From Diospyros lotus (Eukaryota > Streptophyta > Magnoliopsida > Ericales > Ebenaceae), in assembly GCF_014633365.1 (NCBI RefSeq), contig NC_068339.1:10439925-10503924 (forward strand): 64,000 nt of DNA. The letters are read 5' to 3'. The notes beneath the pieces were generated by a model that did no database searches, had not been told where the DNA came from, and saw nothing but the letters and a program-made list of their open reading frames with translations. Position 1 is the stretch's first letter. Each line of letters opens with the position of its first letter. This document shows positions 22,172-34,100 of the stretch, in pieces. Position numbers and translations under genes: made by a program.

Positions 22172-25100
22172 ATGGCGGCTTCTTCCGCGGTGTGTACCTG
22201 GTTTTGGGCCGCTTGCATGTCCCTCGCCTGCGACAAGGACTCCTCGCTGCTTCTCCATTCTTCTTCTCCTTCCCGGCGATTCACCGGCAGATTGTCTCGC
22301 AAACGGAGGGTTTCGTCCAAATGCGGCGCCCAACACTCGAAAGGCCTAATCTCGTCCTTATGTGGATCAGTGAGCACTCAATTTCAGGGCCTCATGAGTT
22401 CTTCCTACCTCGCGGCTTTCGAGCCCTGCGATGAGTATTACAACTCGAAAGGTCTTCTTTATTCCTCCGACCTGAATGGCTTGTTCGGATCGAGAAATGT
22501 CCCGGCGATCACTCGGAGGCGCCGCCGCATGAATCCCGCCGCCCATTCGGGTAATCGTCTTCTTCTCATATGTCTATGGAGGCTTGCGTTTTTCACTGTT
22601 ATGGTTGTTAATTTTGACTTGGAAGGGCGAGTGTATGCAATTACTTGGTCTTCTTTTTGTTATGTTTGGCTGTTACTAACCATGCATTTAGCATGGATTA
22701 CTCTTTTGCTCTTTATTTGTTTATATGTTTGAGTTTGCACCTGGTTTGCGCTAGTTTGTTTCATTTTCTCTTCTTGCAAAATGGAATTTGCTTCAATTCA
22801 AGCACAAGTATTTGGTCATTGGCGATATATCCATGATTTTGGAAGCTTAGCTCTGGTGGAATGGGGATGATACTGGCCTAACTATAATTTGAGAGGGGGA
22901 AAGACATTTAAATAATATTTAATTTATTTCTCATTTCAATTTCAAGTAATTGATTTTCTGGCTGATGATAGTTTTCTCATTTGAGTATTGAACTTGCATC
23001 CCCATGGACTCTCACGCAGTTGATCCTGATGTCCATTATCTGTTTTCATGCATTGCGAGGTTAAGAGATTATTTGTCACCAACTTGTTTGAAATGCTTCA
23101 TTGTGTGATATTTGAATACGTATGTGAAATGTCTTAAGAATTACTAAGCTACTCTGACGCTAATGGCATAGCTAGCCATACACATATTATTGTTGATTGA
23201 AAAACAAACACAATTCAACTTATGCATTTACATTTTAGGGGAAACAATGGCTGTAGCTGTGCAACCTTCTAAGGAAGTTAGAACAGAAAAAAAGCCTCCT
23301 GTTAAGCAAAGGAGAGTAGTTGTGACAGGGATGGGAGTGGAGACTCCAGTTGGTCGTGATCCAGATGCCTTCTATCAGAATCTGCTTGAAGGTGTCAGTG
23401 GCATAGGTGAGATAGAAGCTTTTGACTGTGCCCATTATCCAACGGTATGTCTTCTCAATGATTTTTGTTCTATTTGGAATAGGCCTTTGGATAGATTTTG
23501 ATAGCAAATTTCTGGGTTCAGAGAATTGCTGGGGAGATCAAGTCTTTCTCAACAGATGGATGGGTTGCACCAAAACTTTCAAAAAGGATGGACAAATTCA
23601 TGCTTTACATGCTAACAGCTGGCAAGAAAGCATTGGAAGATGGTGGAATTACAGAAGATGTAATGAATGAATTAGATAAAGCCAGATGTGGGGTTTTGAT
23701 TGGCTCAGCCATGGGGGGAATGAAGGTAAAAGTTTACTTTCCTTCCTGTGAGAAAGACATAATGGTATGAAAATAGAGAGTGGAGGAAAAAGTGATTCAA
23801 ATGAGTCATTACTGACTGTTCTTTGAAGTTGTACAACAAGTTTAGCTTGGAAATTTGTTATCCTCTGTTACATGTGCTGCTCATGTGGTTTGCATGTGTC
23901 GTTTACACTTTAAACGGAGGATAGTGTTTTCCTTGTTTTCATTTTTACATGAAAAAGGGTAACGATGGTGTACCTCTGTGCCATTAACTTTTATAGACCA
24001 CCCATGTATTATATCCTTGAAGCTAGGAGAATCTTCTGCAAAGGATGCATTTCAGGCTCCGGACTCACCTGATTGAGAGCCACATTATCGGCACATGGGC
24101 CAGGGAAGCAGATAATGTGGCATTGTTTTGTTGCTATACCATTGATTGCTTCTTCTGGGTTTCTTTTGTGTTGAGCAGGTTTTCAATGATGCTATCGAAG
24201 CATTAAGGATCTCTTACAGGAAGATGAATCCTTTTTGTGTACCATTTGCAACTACAAATATGGGGTCTGCCATGCTTGCTATGGATCTGGTATGCTTAAA
24301 TGCGTTACTGCAAAGTTAAACTCACATGATTGATAATTTTATTATTTATATTTGAGCAAGCCTTTATGGTTGGTCTGGTGTTACCAAATTGCAGGGTTGG
24401 ATGGGCCCAAACTATTCAATCTCAACTGCATGTGCCACAAGCAATTTCTGCATACTGAATGCGGCAAACCATATCATCAGAGGAGAAGCGGTAACTTTAT
24501 TATATTCCTTGATCGAGTTGAAGGATCTTAGGATTCTCTAATTCCGTGTTCAGGAAATTGAGTGTTGCTCTAATTTTGGGCCTTTAATGAATCCACACAG
24601 GACATGATGCTCTGTGGTGGCTCAGATGCTGCAATAATACCTATTGGTACTCCTCCCCTTCATCTGTTAGTTTCCTTTTTCTGTTGCTAGCCTGACGTTA
24701 CCATTTTGTCTATCATAACTGTGGATGCAGGATTGGGGGGTTTTGTGGCATGCAGAGCACTTTCTCAGAATAACAGTGATCCAACAAAAGCTTCACGCCC
24801 ATGGGATATTGTAATGCCCAATCTACCCTTTGGCTTTTATCTGTCTTTGGTTCGATCACTGCTTAGTCTTCAGGAACAATTTCCAAGATCTCCTATTTGA
24901 AATATGAATCTGAAAAGTGATTAAAACCATAGAGGTTGCTGAGTCTTTTCATCTATATTTTTTTCTTATTTTGGTTATATATTTTTCTGATTGTTTTTTG
25001 CTATTAACATGTAAATATCATAGTTAGCTTGGAAAGAATGATTAATTGTTCTTGTTGTATGGAATGATTTTGTAAATCGTATAAAATTGGTATTCTATTT

Positions 25101-28100
25101 GCCAAGGTATATGCTGTATTTATTTGTAATAAGAGAGTTGTGAAGTGAGTTTCTATAATCTAAGAATCTTTTCCATCCACCCAAAAGTTGTCTCTTCATT
25201 TGTTTGACTTGTCTTTGAAAGTCATTCTTGAAGGTTCGATCCTGGTCTTTTCTTTCATTAAATTGCATTATGAGTAATGGTTAACTTAGCAGTTGCTATT
25301 GTCATTGAATAGAATCGTGATGGATTTGTGATGGGAGAAGGAGCTGGAGTCCTGCTTTTGGAAGAACTGGAGCATGCTAAGGTACAGTTATAATTTATAT
25401 GATATCATCTATTAACGCTATAGAATAATAGCTTTTTTTACAATGCTGATTTCTTTTCTCTTGCAGAAAAGAGGTGCCACTATCCATGCAGAATTTCTAG
25501 GTGGAAGCTTCACTTGTGATGCATACCACATGACAGAGCCCCACCCTGAAGGTAATGTGCCAAAATTATGTAGAGTAATGATACCATAAACATCCAATTG
25601 GATTTGATCTCAGAATCTTTTAAGTGTGGTATTCACGGATATTAAGATGTCTGTATTCTTTTTGCTGGGCCAATACATCTGTAATTTACTTCCGCTTGTT
25701 TTGTTGTTTGTACTTTGTAGCTATTACAATTTTTCCTTTGCCTTGTATCTTTGTTTCCCCTCCCCTTTTTGTGGGAGAAAGAGATATATATAGATACGCT
25801 GTAACAACTTGTAAACACACTAGAGGATTTGATTATTGTATGAACATTTTATTGTTCACACGCTGAGGCACGTGCAAGTGAATACATGGATGTAGGTTCT
25901 TAAATCATACTGGTGTTTAAAGTCTAGACAACTGCAATTAGCCCCAGGGAGACTGGAGAAACCTTATTATTTTGAAACATAATGGTACAGACGTAAAAGT
26001 GGATTATGGGTGTCTGGGAAATGCGACCATGTCTTAGTTTGATTAGGTATTTAACAAGCTTAAAATGCCTGTTAGGATGTCAAATCTTTTCCTAGGTATA
26101 TTGAAGCGAAAGAACTATTAAAGGCTGAGCTAAGCTGCACCCTTATCCAATATGGGGTTTTGATGCACCATTTAAACTGAGAACCAAGACAAACCTGACC
26201 ATGATGGTTTGGTTCTTTCAGTTGTCAATTTGCTACTGGTTTTCAACCTTAAAGAACTGACCAAATTGGTTGTGTCCTATACAGTGTTAGTCCAGCAAAA
26301 TTGGTTCTTTCCTGGTCAGGGTTAATATAACTGGTTGGACAGGTTTGTTTAACCTAGAACCCAAACTTAGCATGAGAGTTTTACAAAACAAATCTACACC
26401 AAATTGAACTGGAGAAACTGCCTGGTTTTTTCTTGACCATTGATTGACCCAGAAGGTCCATATCAAATTGACTGATTTTGTGAAATAACTGAATGACCAC
26501 ATTATCATAGAAGATAAATCAGGTTTGGGAGCAGTGGCTTTTTGGTCCTTTTTTGCATAAAATTAGATGCTAGAATAAAATCTGCTTTGAGAAAGGTTAT
26601 TCCCCGTATTACATGCTCCTCTCAAGGAAGGAAAGGGGTAATTAGTGAAATTTGAGGAGCTCCAATGAGCATGAGTAGACCCCAAAGGGTGGATCTGGGA
26701 ATATTTGAGAATTCCTGAGAGTTTGAGGAACTTGAAGATGTAAAGTTTGGCGCCTGAATGAGGAAATTAATAAATGCCATGTGGCAAGGGCATTTGTGGC
26801 ATTTTGGAAAATGAGCTGGAATCCAAGTGAAATATGAAGAACTAAGTGGGGTTTATGTGAGATTTATGGGAACTTTATGAAATAAGTTTGAAGTGGGGTA
26901 AATGTGTAATTACTCAAAAAGTTGATGTGTGTGTGTGTGGGGGGGGGGGGGGGGGGGGGACATTCTTGGCCATTATTTTGAGGAGAAGGAAGTGGTTGCT
27001 AACTAACTCGATTGGTTAGTCCACAAGTATTGTTGAGTTCAGCAGATCAATCATTAGCATCCACTCACTTGGGGAATGCTATATTGTGTATATAAGTTTA
27101 AGTTCGTATGATCTAGCCAGAGGCTAGTTGTTTGTAATTTAAGTTTAAGTTTGTAAATTATTCACAAAGGGCCTGAGGCCTAACGGTATGTTTTAGCTTG
27201 TGTGCTTGTCAGTAATGTAATTGGTATGGTTAATCAGCAGGTTCAAATTTTATGATGTGCATGCATAGGGTGGAATCTCAGAAACGTTTACAGGTGTAGA
27301 ACAAGAAAAAACTCACCTTTGCCTAAGTGATGCAAGTGAAGGGAGTACTCCCCAGGGATGATTTTTATATTTCTGCTACATTCTTTCCTTTGCCTGTTGT
27401 GTAGGAGAACCAAATCACCAACTTCACCCGATTACCCCTATTCTTTAGTTCTCAATCGGGTGTTCTTCCCAGGTGAATGAACTATTGCTCCCTGTGGTAC
27501 CCTGGGACTGCGTGGGGTGCTGCAGTAGTGTAGTGGGAATGCCACCCAGAAAGGATTTATTTTCTTAGGGGACACCACATGGCTATATTTACTATTGATT
27601 ATTAATTGGGAAGGAGAAGACATTTTATAACTGACTGGTGCTTCTTATGCAAGGATGGAGGCAGCTTGGCCGATCATCTCCTTTGAGAATTCTCATCTCC
27701 TTTTACATTACCCGATGGACTGCCAGTTGCACGAACTAATTCTTGCATCTTCTGTAGCATATTTGGGAAAACAAGCCTAAGTTCTGACTTATTTGCTTGC
27801 TTGGCCAAGGAGTTTCTCCAGATGAAGGTTGAAATTGCTTCCTAACATTACTCCTTTATGAATAATGCAGTGCCTTTGGATAGAAAAAGAAAAGAGCTTT
27901 TGAATGTTTAGAATTCTATACTTCTTTAAGGGAACACTTGCATTTTCCCTATTTTTGTGGTTGACAGAGGATTCCCTTTTAGGTATTCTTTCCTTTTCCG
28001 CTTTTGTAGATTAGATCTTTTATACTAGGTTCACCCCTTTTTGGCAGTACTATATCATATATACCCTTATGAAAAAAAGAGCTCAAAGATAAATGTAATC

Positions 28101-31100
28101 AAATTTTGGGGGCTAGCTTTTCCTTTTTCTTTTCCAGTTAGCTTGTGGGTGCCAATCCACCTATGCTGTCCTTTTGTTCTCTCTTCCTTAAAATTATGAT
28201 GCGTGCTTGTTAATAGAGATATTACTATATTAGTGAAAGTAAAATAAGATAAATTCTAAAATGAGACTATGAGAGGTGGTAGAGAAAGCTTTAAAATTAA
28301 GCGGATTTGTAAAAGCAGGAATAAAATTAAATGAAGGAATGTTAACTTAAATAAAATTTGATGCAGATGGAAAAATGAAAGGAAAAAGAGAAGATATATA
28401 GACCAGATATAAAAAATTCAATAACATTGCCACTCCAGGTTTTTGAGTACACGGGGAAGGGAGTGAGTTGTATTGCTTCAAACTTCAAGGAGGTAATAAA
28501 TTAATTTAAACATGTAAGAGGATTTCATCAAGAGGTGGTGTAATGTTTTGCCATCAACGTTAAATTGTTACTTGTGAAATTAAGGAGAATTCTTTAAGAA
28601 GTCTGTCAGACTGGCTATATACCATGACACAGGATGTGGATGTATAAACAACTTTTCATGGCATGAGGATGACTAAAATGTGAGTCTTGTTGTAGATGTG
28701 TGGTAAAATAAGAAAGGATTGTATAGGAATGGATAAATGAGTGAGATGATACAAATAGTCAGTAGTAGTAAAGATATATGGAAGAAGATTGTTTGAACTT
28801 GTTCAATGGGACCAATTACTGAACTTTAGGGAAGTAACATTATCCCCATTGAGGATATGCAACGAAAAGAGGCTGAGTCCTAGAGATGGTAAAATATTTG
28901 TTGCTTATGGTAAAGAGATTTTCCCTTTTCAGATTCTAGGAATGTACACACGCACAGGTATTATTTATTATTTTGAGATGAGTGCTATTCTAATGGCCCT
29001 GGTAGGTTGCCATTGACTTGTAGTGGTTCTAGTAGAAGAGACTACTTCCAGGAATAGTAAAACCTATAATGTTGTATATGGTAACTTGCTGTAATGTGGT
29101 TTAAATAGTTTTGCCGGTTTTATGAGTTTGAACCTTCTCTTCTTGCTTCTTCTCTCTATGGAATATGTTCCAAATGCATCATAAACGAGCACTTTGAAGC
29201 TACTTACATTTGTCTTGCATGATGAAAAATTAAACAGTATTCTATGCGCAGGCCCAAGAAGAACTTGGAAGCAAATATCATAGATATTATATAATGTGCC
29301 GAATACAAAAATACCCATAATAAGCTCATTAATTCTAGATGAGGTCATTCTTCTCACTTAAATTTTTCTATAGTCAAATCATAATTTCTCAGTGTACAAC
29401 AAAATGTCCTGGCACTAAATTCTGATACCTCTATCATTGCTCTGCACATAGTTATCAATGTACATGTTTGTTCCCCACAAATTGGTGTATGATGATTATT
29501 TAGACTTTAAGGACGACATATCTCTTGTATATGGTGGATAACCCTTGTTGATATCTATAAGCAGGGACTGGTGTTGTTCTATGCATAGAGAAGGCCTTAG
29601 CTCAGTCTGGTGTGTCCAGGGAAGATGTAAACTACATAAATGCACATGCTACATCCACACCCGCTGGAGACCTAAAGGAGTACCAAGCCCTAATTCGTTG
29701 TTTTGGCCAGAACCCTGAGGTAGCACATACGCATTTTCTCTATGGCATTTTTCATGTCATTATGCTCGGCTTGATTTATTACTTTTTTTTTTTTTCCAGC
29801 TTAGAGTAAACTCTACAAAGTCTATGATTGGTCACTTACTAGGTGCGTCGGGAGCCGTTGAAGCTGTTGCAACTGTGCAGGTAAGCAGTTTTAAATTTTT
29901 GTGTGTGAGATAAAGGTTTGGCATGTTGTTGTGGTGTGAATTTAATATCCAATTAAAATTCCTGACTTATTAAATTGCTCATGTAAAAAGATCTAATATA
30001 AATTGCATATCATGGCTTTCTTTGGCGAAGCAACATTAATATAATGATGTCTTTGTGGCTTACAATGAATAGCATCTCTCTGTTTGTAAAGATTAACTCC
30101 TGCTGTTACAAGAATAATAATAAGAGCTTTAAAAAGGCTCTTAGTTTCTTGCACAAATTCGTATATTTCATGCTATTCATTTTAACCATGAGCTATTTAT
30201 TCTCAATTTTTGGTGAGGTGGATAAAAGATCACATGTACCTAACATATATCTGTTATAAAGGGTTATATTCATTTTGTAGGTTCACTTAATTTCCCCTTG
30301 ATTTGCTCGTGTTATTGCTGGGTAAAAAAAAAAAAAGAGCACATGCTCCTTGATAGCAATGGTAAGGTTTCTCCTTTGTGATGGGAAGGTCATGGGTTCA
30401 AGTTTTGGAAACAGCCTTTTACAAGGGGGAAACAAAAGCAGGGGGAAGGCTGTATACAAATATACCCATGATCCTTGCAAACTGAGGAACCTCGTGCAAT
30501 GGGGAGGCCCTTTAAGAGCATATGCTCTTGTCATATTGTTGTTGCATTTTCCTTGTCCAAACCTCTTCTTTGAAGGCACTAGTTGTCTAAGGCAAGAAAT
30601 GTTGTCTAGAACAATGTAAGTGTTTTGGGTTGCTATATTCAGGACAGCTGATGGTTTGTGTAGAAAAGTTAATTAAAAAGAAAACCAAACACAAACAAAA
30701 CATAATTAAAGCTTTCTCATGATGCATAATCGTGTATTATATGCCAGACAAATATTTATACAAAAAGTATTTGCTTCATGAAATAAGCTGTTGAAGGACC
30801 TAAGATCCGGGCTCCATTTGGTATTGCTGTGAATTTCTACTGTTGTGAGAATCACTTTTTATAAAAAGTAGTTAAGTGTTTGACCAAATTATTTAAAAAT
30901 GCTTTAATGTTATATCTGTTTGGCCACCAAATGAAAAAAGTGCTTTTAATAATCAAATTACCGGAAAGGATATTGACAAAAATGCTTTTATAGTTAATAC
31001 TGTTTGTATATTAAAATAATTTCAATATTTTTTTAATTTTTATGATTAAACATTATTTTAATTGTTAAAAAAATTATTACATTTTTTTACACTAAAAAAT

Positions 31101-34100
31101 GTTTTATGTTATATGCATATATATATATATATATTTTAAAAAAGTAAAGTAGTGGCAACCAGCGGATGAGGCCGGCTGCTGCTGACCCCCATGGCTGGGG
31201 TTTCTTCAGTCCCCAGCCATTGTGGCAAAAGAACCCCCCAGCCATGGGGAGTGAACTGCAGCGGCAACTGCTGCCACTGTATTTTTTTTAAATCTATATA
31301 AATATTATATGTATATATGTATACATATAAAATATATTTTTCAGTATATATTTGTATATATAAATTCAATATATATAGGAAGGACAACAGTTGTAAATTT
31401 AAATGTTCATTAGGGTTAATTTTGTCCATTAATAATTTAATTTTCTGCATCTGCTTTTGCTGTACAGCAAAAGCTCCAAATGTCTGCTTCTGCTGTACAG
31501 TAGAAAAACTGCATTTGCTGTCATTAAAAGAACTTTAAAATTTTGGCCAAACAATACAAAAAATAGACACAAGTGCTTTTTGCATAAGAAAAGCACTTTT
31601 TTCCTTCACCACAGCATGGCCAAACATGTCTTGGTATGACAACCTCATTAACATCATACTAATCCTCCTCCTGGTCAAGAAATGCAGCCATACTGTCTAG
31701 CACATCTTGATTTTTGAGAGATTGACATGGTGCATATATACTGGTTTCAGAATGATACAGAGGAAGGGAACAAACATGGAGGCTTGTTTTATTGGTCCTT
31801 TGTCAGGTGCATTGATGCCTCAGTTACAGTGCAAAGTGTGAAAACATAGCATTAAGAGATTGACTGTTGAAGCTACATTGAGATGCAATATTCTAGATTC
31901 AGGATTTCTGCTGGGAAACTTTATGACAAATTTCTGGCAAAATCATGATAGTGATGCAAATTGTGATGGAAAACAATTGGCGGTTTTTAACACTTCAAAA
32001 CCACCCCCCGTCATCAACTTCTCATGCTATAAGAGTTCGCCATTCCTGTTCCAATCGCAATTATTTATTAAGAATGCAGTAAAGTATTTTAAGGGACTCT
32101 GATACTGTCTTCCTCTTGGGGCTGTTCCATAGACAGCATTTGTTTTCACTTTCTGTACAGTCCCTAGTTCTCTTGCCAGCTTGCACACCCCTTTAAGTGC
32201 ACCTCACTTGGCAATTAATGATAACTTTTGCCATCAGCCCCTCTGTTTATCAAGAAAATGGAGTCTCCTGGTAAGCTGCAAAACACAAATTTAGCTCTGT
32301 TGTCAACATCTTCCTGACATATTAAATGCTGAAAGGTTGACTACAAGTGTTGCACTTAAAGGGAAAGGTTAGGTTCTCTTGAACTTTGTCAATGTAACTT
32401 AGGTTGAGGCCTATAGCAGAGTATGCAATCCATAATTTAACTCAGATATTTTCATGGTCTTTTGGCTATTGCTAAGACAGTTTATTTTTGTTATATCAAG
32501 TAATTCAAATGTTTCTTTGTGTGTACTGGATGGAATGAGCGAAAGATTAGGCAATCAATTAGGACCGTCTTTATTTCTATTTATACAAACAAAATATGTG
32601 TAGTTTACAGCCTTACTGTTAGATTAGGTAATGATTGTATAGACTATTAGCACTCTCCCTCTAGTTGGAGTATATTGGTAATAGGTTTGTTACTTGTTAT
32701 AAATAAATCTCTCCCCTGTAGCATACAAGCCTTCAAATGCTATTCTGATGATTAATAGTCTTTATTACATTTTACAAAACAATTTCTCAAATAAGGTGAC
32801 TATCAACTTCAAATGGTGGTGTTCTTTTTATAGTAGGAAAGATTGGAAGTAAATTGAAATGTTGTCTGAATATCATGTTTTACATGGATTGTGAATATTG
32901 TGCTCCAACGCTTCTAGAATATGTCTTAACTGTATAAGTCATGTGGTATGTAAAGTAGCTCTCTACTTAATCTTTGCATGATGGAGCCTCAACCCTTTAC
33001 TCTTACTCATTTAGGATACCAAAACTTACCTTCCATAAATGAATACCCTATTAGTAAATCTTCTATCTGATGGAGAACATAATTTGTATTTGTATGTTCC
33101 TAATTTAATATATGACCATGATATTGATATAATGGACCATGCTTAAGTGCAACTTTAAGACACTCAGAATTTGTATTATTACATCTCAATGATCCGTAAC
33201 TAGTGAGTCTAAGAATTAACTGGGGACACTTGTGGCAAAAGACAGATCTACTGTTGTAACTCCCGCGTAATTCAATTGCCCAATCAGGTTTCTATAATGG
33301 ATGGGATCATTTAATAGGTTACCTTATTTGACACAAGTTGATATTTGTTTATGTTGCAGTATTAACATGCCTTGTGGTAACATCCCTATTTCAGGCAATA
33401 TATGAAGAATGTGCCTCCATGAAATAGTAAACCAAGATGGAATGTAGCAATTGCAATACTGAAGAAACACTTTTAAGGGTCCTAGATACTTGGCGTGAAA
33501 TTGAGTATGTAGAAATGAATAATTCTCATTTATGCCCTTAGCGTAGTCACTAGTAATCATAAGATCAACTAAATACACCAGTAAGTATATTTAACATAAT
33601 GATCAAGACCACATCTTTGGAGACCAAACTCCATAATAATATCACTGAGATTGTTTTAACCCATACATCGTTCTTCAGTTGAAGTAGCAGTCTATATACC
33701 CTCAACTGTGAATCCTGAAGGTTGCTCTGTATAAACTTTTTCATCATGATCTCCAATGGAGAACGTGTAATTTTTGTCACATCCAAGCCATAAATTGAAT
33801 TAGAGCCCTTGGTTACCAAATTAGCATTTGAGACGTTCACTGTACCTTTTGGATGAATACTTATAGTGTAGACCAATCTATAGCCCACCATAGATTTGTC
33901 TAGTGGAAGGGATATAAGATCTTATAGTGAATGCTTATAAGATGTTATCTTTGCCCAAATGGAAGACATCTCTTCTTCCATTGCAGTTCTCCATCTAGGA
34001 TGAGATGAACATTCAGAAATAGAACTAGCAACAAATATGAAAAAAAAAAAAAAAGAAGTAATGAAGGAGTAAGGCCTTAGAGCAAGAAATGATATAACAT

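Noticed and set aside
22645..22836. 63-aa hydrophobic frame
   Set aside because: It lies wholly inside KASII intron 1 and is T-rich intronic sequence.
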